This document shows positions 1-39,538 of a stretch of DNA of 60,006 nucleotides, piece by piece. Origin of the DNA: Lingula anatina (lineage: Eukaryota > Brachiopoda > Lingulata > Lingulida > Lingulidae); NCBI RefSeq assembly GCF_001039355.2, contig NW_019775724.1, forward strand, positions 660,350 through 720,355, in the 5' to 3' direction. The position numbers were made by a program, and so were the translations under genes. The notes below the pieces were generated by a model. It searched no databases. It was not told the DNA's origin and saw nothing but the letters and a program-made list of their open reading frames with translations. Each line of letters begins with the position of its first letter. Positions within the stretch are counted from its first letter, which is position 1.

Positions 1-58
<58 letters not shown>
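1..58. repeat. (GT)n microsatellite at the window edge
   Basis: Uninterrupted GT dinucleotides run from position 1 to about 57. The true length is unknown because the window begins inside the repeat. Confidence 0.95.
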
Positions 59-2017
59 ATTGATTTTTAGTAAATTAAAAAATCATATCACAAAACAAAT
101 ATAAACAAAGGTAGTAATGATAATAATTATTATAATGATAATTAAAATATATATGTAAGAATTAATTTACAAAATTCTTTATTTAATTAATATGCACTTA
201 AACAATTAGTTTCAGTTATTGTATAATAAACACTTAGGCAGACACGTGGCCTCCACTGTATCCTCCTCTGTTTACTTTACTCAAGTATAGATAAAGTATT
301 ATTATTTCCTATGATATGTATCCCGTGATTTCATTCAGTGTACTAGTGTTATCATGGCACATCAGATAGCTAGGCAGCTTGGGGTCACTGGAATTAAAAA
401 TATCAGGAATTTAGGAAGCCCTGGGTTTTAGTTTTTCAGTTAAACGTCAGAGGTTGCATAAAGTTGTGACCATAAAAAAACCACCTCTTTTTTCTTCTGG
501 GGTCACTGGCATTGGGTAGAATACACAAAAGGTGGTGATTATACGAGTTGGAAGCTAGAGAAGTTGTGTCAGTCTGTTAATCTGATTGCATTCAGCGAGA
601 GTTGGATCGATATACATGTACATAGAATGATAATTTCATTGGGTACCAGCCATAAGTTATTATCAATTTATAAAGCACTGGGTTTCATATTTCAATCAAC
701 TGTCTATAGCAGCAGGTTGCATTATTATTATTTTTTTTCAAAAAAGAAAGAAAGAAAGGAATTATGACATACTAACTATTTAAAGGCCAAAAGTGAAGTT
801 AATTAAAGCATCACTGATACATTTCAGCCTCATTTGCAAAGTAATGATTTGCAATTCCTAGTAGATAGATCCTGCTGGTACGTACTAAACAAAGAAGTAG
901 TGTGTTCAAATAGTGAAAAAAGCAAAGGATTCCTGAAATGTTTCAAGATGGGCTATCATGGTGGTTAGATGGTTGCAAGTCCAACTTCAGACCACCTGCT
1001 TAATGTTAGGTGGTCTTCTGCTAGGATGTTGACTATCTGAATTGAGTGTCATCTTTTAAACCAGTTGAAAGCCTGCTTTGTTTCTGTCTGTATGAATTGC
1101 ACATCATTTACCATAACACACTGTAGATTTGTGTTAGAGATCTTTGCATAATAAAGGTGATTTAAAAGATATTGTACAAATAAAGCTTACTAGCTTTTCC
1201 TGATGGGGCTGTCTCACAAAAGAACTTTTAGGCCTTAATTTTAGACCAATATGTTTGTTTACTTTGACATCAGATAAATCAGTAGTAATCCAATCAGATA
1301 AAACTGCAGCATTGTGCCTGTTTTATAACAAGAAACCATGGCCATATTCCATGTCAATCCTTTAAAAGATATTGCTACACTTATTTTTTGCCTGAAGTCT
1401 TTGTAAAACTGGCCCAGGCTTGAAGTACAATTTGCAATGATCTTTTTAGATCCTGACTAACAAAATTTAAGTGGAAAGAATAATTCTTAGCAATTGAGTC
1501 AAGAAGTATGAATGTAGGGTAATATTTGAATAGATGTCAAAGGATAACACCCATAGAAACCTTGACAATATTCTGTTATAGTTTTTTTTTAATATTAAGA
1601 ATTTTACCTGATATTTGGCCAAGAATTTAATGCTGCAGAAATGGATAAAACAGGAGCGGATCCAGAGATATTTCCTGACAGTCTTCCAAATTATCTTTAT
1701 TGAAGCATCCCCCATTTTGGAATATATCCTGACAGAAAAAAATTAATGCCCATCAATGTGAACTAAAAAAGTCTGACCTTCTTATGGAAGACCCAGAAGA
1801 TGGCTTCCATTCACCCCTATAAAAATAATATTTTTAAGCGAAACTGTTGATCTGTTTAATGTATACAAGTTAGTGGTTAAAGAATCCTCTATGTAAATAT
1901 ATTTCCTATGACATTTTCAAGCATTGACACTTAACTGATCATCAGATCAGATTTTTTAGTTTGTTTATATGTATATTTTGCTTTTCATTTAATTTCTTTC
2001 ACTATATTTTATTTGTA
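59..2017. other. Upstream intergenic region of the PARP gene
   Basis: This is AT-rich sequence with only short open frames. The only structure I can support is the degenerate MITE at 1651-1818. The probable 5'-UTR acceptor of the PARP gene (TTTGTAG) ends near 2018, so an untranslated first exon and promoter probably lie within this region. I could not place them. Confidence 0.5.
1651..1818. mobile_element. Degenerate MITE copy (CAGGGGCAGAT family)
   Basis: This stretch resembles 13486-13647 along its length. Shared pieces include GATCCAGAG, CTGACxGTCTTCCAA, CCxxTCAATGTxAACT, TCTGACC and GGAAGACCCAGAAGA. Its terminal repeats are weathered (CAGGAGCGGAT at the left, an ATTCACCCCT-type right end). 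It lies upstream of the PARP start codon. Confidence 0.6.
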
Positions 2018-2039
2018 GCAATTGTAACAGAATTATAAC

Positions 2040-30149
<28,110 letters not shown>

Positions 30150-30513
30150 TTTAAACAGACAAAAAAGACAAGTTCACTTTACTTCTAGGTTTGTTGAACT
30201 GAAATAAACAAGTAGTTAAAATGACTGATGAAGTCCTAATGAAATATTCAGTGCAATTCATAGGAATTTGATGTATTATGTGAGTGGCATAGTTTTAACT
30301 GCAATGGCCATTACTAGTTGTGAAGCACAAACAGTAGAGGGCAGCACTTAATAGCTAGAACTGACAAGACAGGACAATCCTAACCATCTCATGGATACTG
30401 GACACATGGGGCAGTATTGGCCATGGTCAGTATTTACCATGGGCTGTGCATTTATGGCTAGCACAGACATTTTTCCAAATTAAATTTAGCTAGGCTTAGG
30501 AATAGTGTTATTT

Positions 30514-30548
<35 letters not shown>

Positions 30549-31530
30549 TTTTGTTAATCTACCATAGACATATATTTGAATATGACCATGTTTAGTTTAT
30601 TGATTTAGACATAGAGTAGGCGTGAAATATAAACTATATAATGCATACTATTTGTGTGAATTTGAGAGAGGATATTGACATAATTATGTAACAGAAATCA
30701 GAAGTTAAAAGAGTAATGTTCCTTTGATATGGAATGCAATAGTATATCAAGAAATTAGGATTGCATCCTGTATTGTGTCAAATTTTATCAAAATACGTTG
30801 TTTTTTTTTTATTTTGCATATATATTGTTTATTGCTGTACTTGATTATAGAATTTTTTGTTTCATCAGACTTCATTTTGGTCAATTATACTAAGGATAAA
30901 ACAAGTTAGAACTGCCTTGAGTGAAAGCTGAGAAAATATAGGACAATTCTTTTATAGGAATATTGGTCAAATTATAGTACCAAAAGTTATAAAAATGTTG
31001 TTGTTTTTTTCATTTTTCATAAATATTTATTTATAAATTATATGTTTACTTTTGATGCAATTTACAGACTCATATGTATGGTTTGATAGTTACCATTTTT
31101 CAGAAAGATGTGACTCTGTGTTGAAAATTATTGTCCTGTATTTCCCCTATTCAGCCATTGTTGATTTGCTTTGTTTTACATATTTTTACATATTTGATTG
31201 GTTAAGTTTGCACCTAATGGGAGCCTTAGGTATATTTACAGGCAATATATTTTATCTGGAAACGTGCAATGCTTATGCTTAGGTATGGACGTGTATGAGT
31301 GTAGTGTGCAATTTAATAATTGATGTTTCAACATGATAGTATGTATATATGTTTATTCGGAATCTATAGCCATGATATTCCATTGTACCCTGTAGTTTGC
31401 AGAATGCATGGCATTGCATTGTTCTAAGGAGGGAATACTTTTAAGTTGATATTGTAAGGTGGATAATAATTTAATAGTACCTGTTACTTGCACCCTGTGA
31501 TTTATAGTGCTAAGAGTGACTTCCCTTAAC
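30150..31530. other. 3' flank of the PARP gene
   Basis: This holds AATAAA at 30203, about 55 bp after the stop, and a (TTTA)n tract at about 30516-30552. At about 30400-30480 there is a second, diverged copy of a short dispersed segment also seen at 28792-28875 in the last PARP introns (GGTCAGTATTTAC, GTGCATTTATGGCT). I see no gene in the rest. Confidence 0.6.
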
Positions 31531-31702
31531 CCGGTGTGACAGAAATGGTAGTCCTAAGAATGGAAGTTTGGGTTCCCACATGATGAATACAGGTTAGGGT
31601 TAGTTGGAATATTGGGGTTAGTATATGGGGTGAATGGCTTCTGTACAAAATAATGGGGAACCGACTACGGTTACCAGCAGACTACCATTCCTGTCACACT
31701 GG
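31531..31702. mobile_element. Foldback MITE with 23-bp terminal inverted repeats
   Basis: The left end CCGGTGTGACAGAAATGG plus TAGTC (31531-31553) and the right end (31680-31702) are inverted copies with two mismatches, bounding 172 bp of non-coding sequence. The size and structure fit a MITE; the superfamily is not assigned. Confidence 0.7.
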
Positions 31703-32143
31703 TGGAACGAAACCGAGGGTCCATGTGACAGGCTTTGGAAGTCAGGGTTGTCACTTGTGCATACGATTACAATTGGAATAAACGTGTGGGTGTTGTGCAG
31801 GAGATTAAAAAACAGTTCATAAATCTGTCTGAGTCCCATTTTATGTGCAACACTACTTTTCAAACCTTTGGAGTTCAACGTTCAATACTGTTGAATGGAG
31901 CGGTTTATTGTGTTGTTATGCGAATTTGCTTCAAAAAGCAGACGGCACATTTGCCAATGCATCCTTTGAAACTTGCGAACATCCGTTTAAGATTTTTTCT
32001 GGGTAGGTGGTCTTTTTTTTCAAATATCCACTTATTCAGTTTATCCGTAAGCGCGCAACGGATCTGCATACGGTGCTTAATATATTGTTAAACGCAGACG
32101 ATGTGAGCGATAGTAAACTCAAGAAAATTCACTGTGCTAGCAT
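31703..32143. other. Intergenic stretch between a MITE and the tRNA cluster
   Basis: A 118-codon open frame here has no recognisable motif and no splice or codon support. I see no supported feature. Confidence 0.4.
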
Positions 32144-32218
32144 GGGGCTCTAGTTCAAGTGGAAGAGCGTTCGCTTAGCATGTGTGAAAGAAACGGGAAT
32201 CAGTACCCAGGTTGTCCA
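32144..32218 (+). pseudogene. tRNA-Ala(AGC) pseudogene
   Basis: GGGGCTCTAGTTCAAGTGG, then AGAGCG, TCGCTTAGCATG and CCAGGTTGTCCA follow the tRNA-Ala genes of this cluster. The T-arm and acceptor stem are broken (AAACGGGAATCAGTACCCAG), so it is probably non-functional. Confidence 0.7.
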
Positions 32219-32517
32219 GTGTCGTTTTCTGATTTTATCGTTTAATTTAATTGGAAGAAGGGCATAATATTTTAATATTGAAGTTGGATAAATTAAGGAT
32301 TATTAGCCAGGCGTCTTTGTCTGATGTTAATTATGCGTCGTTCAAAAAATTTGCCACAGGCATTAAATAAAGAAAAAAGACCTTTGTTGAAAACTTAGAG
32401 ATTGCGCATGTTACCCATGTGTTTAGATAAACGAAGCAATAAAAGCTACGACTAGATTATTAAGAAAGAATGCCTGAAGTATTATAATGGCGGACTTTGA
32501 ATACTGGTTAAAGTTAT

Positions 32518-32612
32518 CACAACTTGAACCTTGTTATTGATAAATCTACAAGTTACTCTAACCTTGTTATTGCTAAATCTACAACTTGAACCTTGATATT
32601 GCTAAATCTGCC
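32518..32612. repeat. Short minisatellite, about 33 bp, three copies
   Basis: ACTTGAACCTTGTTATTG followed by TAAATCTACAA recurs three times with small changes. Confidence 0.7.
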
Positions 32613-32878
32613 TTGACAAGGGAATCTAGTTATTAAGGAGACTACACTGTCAATGGCGTGTTTTAACTCTTTATGGATAGACATTTTCAAGGGCTATTCT
32701 CAAACATGACTACGTTTATAATAGTTATGGATATTTTTTCTTTAAGCTTTGGTGCTCTGATGTATCTCAATACTTTGCTTCTCAGAGATGACTGGAGCAG
32801 ACTATTATCATTTTTCTTTTGTTAAAAGAGTATAGAACATCTAGGTTTGGGGTCACGATGGATGAAAAAATTGGTTCG

Positions 32879-32923
32879 ACAGCAGTGGGATTTGAACCGA
32901 CGCTTCCCAAGAGACTGGTGCCT
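32879..32923 (-). pseudogene. 3' fragment of a tRNA-Leu pseudogene
   Basis: AGCAGTGGGATTTGAACC, GACGCTTCCCAAGAGACT and GGTGCC match the 3' half (T-arm, variable arm) of the tRNA-Leu genes in reverse complement, with several changes. The 5' half is missing. Confidence 0.7.
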
Positions 32924-33056
32924 ATATATGATTTCAATTTAGATCGAAATAAAGCAATGTTTTGGTCATGTGTGTAGCAAAACTGCAGTCCAGATGTAGC
33001 CGATAATCAGTGTAGAATGACTTTGAAAACTTATCGATCTCCCTCTCTAAAACATT

Positions 33057-33138
33057 TGGCAGCGGTGGGATTCGAACCCACGCCTCCGAAGAGACTGGTG
33101 CCTTAAACCAGCGCCTTAGACCGCTCGGCCACGCTACC
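33057..33138 (-). tRNA. tRNA-Leu(AAG)
   Basis: The reverse complement starts GGTAGCGTGGCCGAGCGG and ends TTCGAATCCCACCGCTGCC plus discriminator A. The anticodon stem CTGGT/ACCAG encloses TTAAGGC, giving anticodon AAG. The long variable arm TCTCTTCGGAGG marks a class II leucine tRNA. Length is 82 nt, with A and B boxes intact and no intron. Confidence 0.95.
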
Positions 33139-34458
33139 CGATACAAGAGCTAAGTTTAGCACTGAGCCTTCCCAAATATTAAAATACGTTTGCATGTCAA
33201 CCTTTACAAGTACTCCTTTCTTCTTTCATTCACATAAATGAATAAATTCAACTTATCTTACATCAACTCTATGCCAGACACATTATCATCGACTAATTAT
33301 TGTCATAACCAGCATTAAGAATAACATGGACCGAATTAGGTCCATGAGAATAAGGAGCTTCTGTTCATGACAATTAATTCACAATAATTAACGTTCTTCA
33401 GATTATTTTGCCTAATTTGTGTATTATGTTCGAAGACAATGGCTATATGTCGTGTGAAAGGCTAAGTCTTTTACACGAAGGTTTAATAAATGAGAAAGGC
33501 CAAATGGCAATAGAAACAAAAAAAGAAAAATGAAAGAAATAAAACGATCTGACCAAGAGCTCATCAGGTAAAACATGCCACACTGTAGTTTATCATCAAT
33601 TTGCTGAATTGCGACAGAGATCTGATGAGAATCATATCATCCCCAATCTAATATAAGGGGATATTGTTCAAATAGTAGTTGGTGAATTTTAATTTTAAAA
33701 TAATTGACGCAACGGAGAGAGGTTTTAAGGAGCTTTTTTCTCAGGCCCGTCTTCAAGGAAGATAACGTTTATCAGCGCTGCAAGATAATTTGTTTATGTG
33801 TTTTATCGTCCAATACCTTCAGTCTCAGATATTCCCGGAAACTAACCTGTACAGTAGTAACATCATGCATCTGCTATGATGTATTTTGCCTTATTTATAG
33901 TTCAGTAATGTTTCAAGCATAGGTGTTTTTACTTGATCTCTCACTTGTCCAAGCATTTTCATTAGATGTTGCCTTATCTTCGTCATTTTATTTCACTGAT
34001 GTGTACTTTCTGTATAGGTATTGTTTTATTTAAGAATCGCATGAATAAGCCCGAAAATAATGGCAGCAAAACTATTGAGACTTGTTGAACTATACATTTT
34101 TAATGCTGAAAGAAACAGAAAGTTTTCACACAAAGCTTAACCTCTAAAAGACAAAAATGTTTTGTGTATTACGAAAAATAAGAAGTTCATGCATCACATA
34201 TTCGTGAGTGTGGAAAATATTCTTTAGCAATAAATAACGTGCTAAGTAAAGGGTAAAAAAAAAACTTACTTGAGACAATTTATTTAAACATTTCCAAAAG
34301 AGGTTTAGTGAAAATAATTTTTTAAAGGAGGTACTGAAAATGACCTTTAAAACTATTTGTAAACTGCTACTAATCGGACCGGGTGAAACGTGCGTGCTTA
34401 TCATCATATTGCTGAACTCAAACAAAAAATGATAAAAATCCTCGCTTAGATCCAAGGA

Positions 34459-34531
34459 GGGGATCTAGCTCAAATGGTAGAGCGCTCGCTTAGCATGTGA
34501 GAGGTACTGGGATCAATGCCCAGGTTCTCCA
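34459..34531 (+). tRNA. tRNA-Ala(AGC)
   Basis: A 73-nt cloverleaf: acceptor GGGGATC/GTTCTCC with the alanine identity pair G3-U70 and one U6-U67 mismatch, D-arm GCTCAAATGGTAGAGC, anticodon loop TTAGCAT (AGC), and T-stem CTGGG/CCCAG. The T-loop reads ATCAATG instead of the usual TTC-type, which may reduce stability. Confidence 0.85.
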
Positions 34532-34900
34532 GAAACTTTTTCTGCTCAATGTATTAGATAAGTAATATCTGACACGAAGAAACGTTTTAAAGAATGGTTG
34601 GTGACTATCTTGAATAACCATATAAAAAGCATCAAAACTCAGATTAAAGTTACAAAATTTAAACCTTATTTACAAATATACCTGTTAGAAGAGCCTATCA
34701 TCTCATCTGCGTGTTTACCTTTGCATTTTAATTCATATTTAAATAACTGGCGCGATGATGAGAGGTTTTTAAGGAGTAATTTCTCGAAGTTATTTAGAAG
34801 ATTCTTTTAAGTTTATGCAACAGGATGTCTATGTAGCGATACTTTGGCGGTGGTAGCAGTGTTGAATGACTTCGTAGATGCAAACTCTAAACAAAACATT

Positions 34901-34982
34901 TGGCAGCGGTGGGATTCGAACCCACGCCTCCGGGGAGACTGGTGCCTTAAACCAGCGCCTTAGACCGCTCGGCCACGCTACC
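34901..34982 (-). tRNA. tRNA-Leu(AAG)
   Basis: This has the same 82-nt sequence as 33057-33138 except in the variable-arm loop, where the first copy's UUCG is changed to CCCG. The anticodon is AAG. Confidence 0.93.
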
Positions 34983-35332
34983 CGATTCACGTTCCTAATT
35001 TAGCACTGAGCCCTCTCCAATATTAAAATACGTTTGCATGTCAACCTCTACAAGTACTCCTTTCTTCTTTCATTCACATAAATGAATAAATTTAACTTAT
35101 CTTACATCATCCCTATGCCCGACACATTATCTTCGACAAATTAATTGTTATAACCAGCATTAGGATTAAGGAGCTTCTGTTCATGACAATTAATTCACAA
35201 TAATTAACGTTCTTCAGATTATTTTGCCTAATTGTTGTATTATGTTCGAAGACAATGGCTATTTGTCGTGTGAAAGGTTAGGTCTTTTACACAAAGGTTT
35301 AATAAATGAGAAAGGCCAAATGGCAATAGAAA

Positions 35333-35386
<54 letters not shown>

Positions 35387-36249
35387 AAGAAAGGAAACGA
35401 TCTGACCAAGAGCTCATCAGGTAAAGCATGCTACACTGTAGTCAATCATCAATTTACCTGAGCTTGACAGAGATCTGATGAGAATCATATCATCCCCAAT
35501 CTAATATAAGGGGATATTGTTCAAATAGTAGCTGGTGAATTTCAATTTTAATTTTAAAATAATGGACGCAAAGGAGAGAGGTTCTAAGAAGCTTTTTTCC
35601 CCAGGCCCGTCTTTAATTATCTGGAAGATAACATTTATCAGAGCTGTAAGATAATTTGTTCATGTGTTATATCGTCCAATACCTTCAGTCTCAGATATTC
35701 CCGGAAACTAACCTGTACAGTAGTAACATCATGCATCGGCTCATGCATCTGTTAAGATATTTAGAACGTCTTGAATGATGTATTTTGCCTTATTTATAGT
35801 TCTGTGATGTTTCAATCAAGGTGTTTTTACTTGACCTCTCACTAGTCAAAGCATTTTCATTAGATGTTGACTTATCTTCGTCATTTTTATTTCACTGATA
35901 TGTACTTTCTGTATAGGTATTGTTTTATTTAAGAACCGCATGAATAAGCCCGAAAATAATGGCAGCAAAGCTATTGAGACTTGTTGAACTATACATTTTT
36001 AATGCTGAAAGAAACAGAAAGTTTTCACTCAAAGCTTAACTTCTAAAAGACAAAAATGTTTTGTGTATTAAAACTGCAGTCTAGACAAAGTCGACAGTTG
36101 TATTGGTGTTGGTAATCGGAGGTACTGAAAATGACCTTTAAAACTATTTGTAAACTGCAACTAATCGGATCTTCAGCTAGGTGCGTGCTTATCATCATTT
36201 TGCTGAACTCGAACAAGGAATGATGAAAATCCCTTAGCACATACATGGA

Positions 36250-36322
36250 GGGGATCTAGCTCAAATGGTAGAGCGCTCGCTTAGCATGTGAGAGGTACTG
36301 GGATCAATGCCCAGGTTCTCCA
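36250..36322 (+). tRNA. tRNA-Ala(AGC)
   Basis: It is identical to 34459-34531, including the G3-U70 pair and the U6-U67 mismatch, and lies in the second tandem unit. Confidence 0.85.
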
Positions 36323-36767
36323 GAAACTTTTTCTGCTCAATGTATTAGATAAGTAATATCTGACACGAAGAAACGTTTTAAAGAATGGTTGGTGACTTTC
36401 TTGAATAACCATATAAAAAGCATCAAAACTCAGATTAAAGTTACAAAATTTAAACCTTATTTACATATCTACCTGATAGAAGAGCCTATCATCTCATCTG
36501 CGTGTTTACCTTTGCATTTTAATTCATATTTAAATAACTGGCGCGATGATGAGAGGTTTTTAAGGAGTAATTTCTCGAAGTTATTCGAAAGATTCATTTA
36601 AGTTTATCAGCTATTTCGGTTCACGTGCTCGATTGCAAAATATTTTAGTCCCACACGTTTTGATGACTTATGCAAAAGGATGTCTATGTAGCGAAACTTT
36701 GATCTCAATTTTGTTGGTGGCAGTAGTGTTGAATGACTTCGTAGATGCAAACTCTAAACAAAACATT

Positions 36768-36849
36768 TGGCAGCGGTGGGATTCGAACCCACGCCTCCGA
36801 AGAGACTGGTGCCTTAAACCAGCGTCTTAGACCGCTCGGCCACGCTACC
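36768..36849 (-). tRNA. tRNA-Leu(AAG)
   Basis: It matches 33057-33138 with one change (GGCGC to GACGC at the D-arm/anticodon-arm junction). The anticodon AAG and class II variable arm are intact. Confidence 0.93.
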
Positions 36850-37526
36850 GGTGCTGTGATAAGCTAATTCAACGTTTTTGCCGTCTCCAGTATTATGCGT
36901 TTGCCTGTGAACCACTACTGGCGCTTCTTTCTTCTTTCATTCAGGTAAATGAATAAATTAAACCGTACGGTCTTGGTCAAAAATGAGCACAACAAAGCTA
37001 ATTCTTTTTCAATGCCGAAAGAAACAGAGAAAAATACACAATCCAATCGTCTAATAGGCACAAATATTATTTTGTGCATTACAAATAATACGAAGTTCAT
37101 GCATCGCTTATTAGTGAGTGTGGAAAATGTATATCTAGCGATGAAATAACATGTCAGATAAAATTATGTGGGTTTCCATATATATCTACTTATCTAAGTT
37201 ATTCCTTTATATGCGTTTACACTCATTAAAACATGCGTTCGTTTATTTGTTCTTGCACTCATTTATTCAGTCTTTCGTTTATTTTCTATCTCAGACATTT
37301 GTCTTCTCATCTATGCTGTATCTGTTGTATCTATTTTAACATGAATTAAACACGCAGATAAGAAGTTGACAGGTTATTATATCATGTAGATTTATAATTA
37401 AGCGGGTGTTAACTTTGTAACTTTTATGAGAGTTTTGATGACATTCTACATACATACCAATCGTTTTCTAAAACGGTTCTTTGTTTCAGATATCCCTTAT
37501 GTGAGGTATTCAGCAGAAAAAAAAAT

Positions 37527-37599
37527 TGGAGAACCTGGGCATTGATCCCAGTACCTCTCACATGCTAAGCGAGCGCTCTACCATTTGAGCTAGATCCCC
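37527..37599 (-). tRNA. tRNA-Ala(AGC), in the inverted unit
   Basis: The reverse complement equals the 34459-34531 tRNA. Its flanks are also reverse complements of the flanks of the other tRNA-Ala copies, so the whole segment was inverted. Confidence 0.85.
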
Positions 37600-38277
37600 T
37601 GTGGAAGTCTTTGAATGATTTTCATCATTCGTTGTTCGAGTTCAGCAAAATGATGATAAGCACGCACGTTTCACTCAAGAACTGATTAGTTGCTGTTTAC
37701 AAATAATTTCAAAGGTCATTTTTAGTACGTCCTTATCTTACAGCTCTGATAAACGTCATCTTTCAGATAATTGAAGACGCGTCTGAGAAAAAAGCTCCTT
37801 AAAACCCCTCCCTGTTGTCCCCATTATTAATTCACCACAATACCCCCTTATGTCTGTCGAGTTCAGCAAATTGATGATAAACACGTTTTACCTAATGAGA
37901 TCATGATCAGATCGTTTTTTCTTTTTTTAATTGCCATTTGGCCTTTCGTATTTTTAAACCATTGTGAAAAAGACCTAACCTGTCACACGAAAAAAAAAAT
38001 AGCCATGTCAGAAATATTCTTCCAAGATAATACAAAAATAAGGCAAAATAATCTAAAGAACGTTAATTATTGTGAATTAATTGTCATGAACAGAAGCTAC
38101 TTAATTATTCATGAAGTTGGTAATGACAATTAATTTGTCGATGATAATGTGTCAGGTATAAAATTGATGTAAGATAAGTTAAATTTATTCAATTATCTAA
38201 ATGAAAGAAGAAAGAAGTGCTTGTAGATTACAACATGCATAAGTATTATAATACTGGAAAGGGTTAACTATAGGTCG

Positions 38278-38302
38278 GGTAACGTGACCAAGCAGTCTAA
38301 GG
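38278..38302 (+). pseudogene. 5' fragment of a tRNA-Leu pseudogene
   Basis: GGTAACGTGACCAAGCAG then TCTAAGG matches the first 25 nt of the tRNA-Leu genes with only G-to-A changes, as expected from CpG decay. It is truncated 10 bp before the foldback element at 38313. Confidence 0.75.
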
Positions 38303-38312
38303 AACCATTCAA

Positions 38313-38601
38313 ATCGAGAAGAGCCGAGTGCCAGTTAGGCCGCGACCTAAATATGGCGGACCTACATAGAAGAAAGACCGCTTAATCCTGTAACGGTCTC
38401 TCCGCCTCTCACACGGCTTTCCACGCGTCGTCCCTCGACCAGTTGAATTGAGCCGAATTTTAATTACTGTGCCCCTGCAGGGACGACACGTGGGGAGGCG
38501 TGTGAGAGGCGGAGGGGTCATTACAGGATTAAGCGGTCTTCCTTTCATGTAGGTCCACCATATTTAGGTCGCGGCCTTGCTAGCACTTGGCTCTTCTCGA
38601 T
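38313..38601. mobile_element. Foldback element with arms of about 120 bp
   Basis: The left arm (38313 to about 38435) begins ATCGAGAAGAGCC and the right arm (about 38479-38601) ends in its inverted counterpart GGCTCTTCTCGAT. The arms include GCGACCTAAATATGG / CCATATTTAGGTCGC and GACCGCTTAATCCTGTAA / TTACAGGATTAAGCGGTC. The centre is about 43 bp. The right terminus is partly repeated again at 38602-38616. There is no coding capacity. Confidence 0.85.
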
Positions 38602-38616
38602 CTTGGCTCTTCTCGA

Positions 38617-39310
38617 TCTTCTCGATCGGGCGCTTTTATTGATAAGCCTGCCTGCCATGTTCCTAGCTATATGACTTTAAGTGCTTTTATTTTCATTTGT
38701 GTTACACTGAGGTTACGTTTGACTTCACCTGGGGCGTTATAGAGCACGTTGAGATTCAAAGCGGTTCACAACTTGACGATTTTAGTTTTGAGTAGTCTTT
38801 GCCATTTGAAGTGTAGACTGTGGAATTGCCCCGGGGACTGTATGACCATACGAACAGTCTTGATAAGCAAAGAACATACAAAAGAATGTATGAATGGGTA
38901 AAGCAATAGCGGCATCGCTACTTTTGAAAAAAAAATGAAAACTTTTCTTGCAGATTATGCCACCGAGAAAATAACAAAGGACAGTATGACATGCATGGCA
39001 TCATATGGGGTCAGCAATTGACTCCATTCAAGTTTGACCTGTGACGTACCTGGAAAAAGATAGAGTTCAATGAGCTTCCCTTCGTCAGCATCATTTTAAG
39101 GAGTTTAAAGTGAAGAGAAAAGAAATATTATTGACGATGCAAAGTTGATGATAATGACCAACAATAAGTCAATGTCAAATCGATCACTTATTGTAAACAA
39201 TACCGTTTTTGTTTTTATGCCAAAGGTACATATCAAATCACCGTATATATCTTTAAGAAATAAATCTACTAAAAGAGAAGTAAGATCTTCATAGATGCAT
39301 CACTGTGACG
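38617..39310. other. Intergenic stretch
   Basis: I see no gene, tRNA or clear repeat in this segment. Confidence 0.4.
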
Positions 39311-39538
39311 ACAACTTTTTTTATTAATGATGCAAAAGGTAATTTGCGAGGACCCACGAGAGCCCGCATTCGCTCCAATGGCTTCCCGCTCCCAGTGCCA
39401 GTTCGACGACGTTGTTGTGGTGAACTGACGTGCGTCTTCAGGGATTCGAACCCGTGACTCTACGTTGCCATGTTTGGTGACGACTTTGCATTTGTTTTTT
39501 CCAGCCGTGCACGCTACCGACTGCGCCATGACTGACCC
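39311..39538 (-). mobile_element. tRNA-derived SINE candidate
   Basis: On the minus strand, an A box (TGGCGCAGTCGG) and a perfect B box (GGTTCGAATCC) are about 65 bp apart, too far for a plain tRNA. They are followed by a body of about 110 bp with GGGAGCGGGAAGCC and an A-rich end (AATAAAAAAAG). This is the layout of a tRNA-headed SINE; the family is not identified. Confidence 0.6.

Larger units (their letters stand above)
33057..36849. repeat. Tandem segmental duplication carrying tRNA-Leu and tRNA-Ala
   Basis: Two units run from one tRNA-Leu to the next (33057 to 34900, 34901 to 36767), followed by a third tRNA-Leu. They share flanks such as ATTAAAATACGTTTGCATG and AATGGCAGCAAA. Differences include a pure poly(A) run at about 35333-35383 in unit two, a short deletion and scattered substitutions. 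Each unit has a tRNA-Leu on minus and a tRNA-Ala on plus. Confidence 0.9.
37480..38302. repeat. Inverted, internally deleted copy of the tRNA unit
   Basis: The sequence from the inverted tRNA-Ala to the tRNA-Leu fragment is the reverse complement of parts of the tandem unit. Examples are GTGAATTAATTGTCATGAAC against GTTCATGACAATTAATTCAC, and the AATTGCCATTTGGCC block. It is shorter than a full unit. Confidence 0.8.

Noticed and set aside
32934-33146. Open frame across the tRNA region (and similar at 36633 and 40224)
   Set aside because: The frame is produced by the tRNA-Leu sequence and its flanks.
38309-38548. 79-codon open frame on minus
   Set aside because: It lies wholly in the foldback element arms and has no coding signature.
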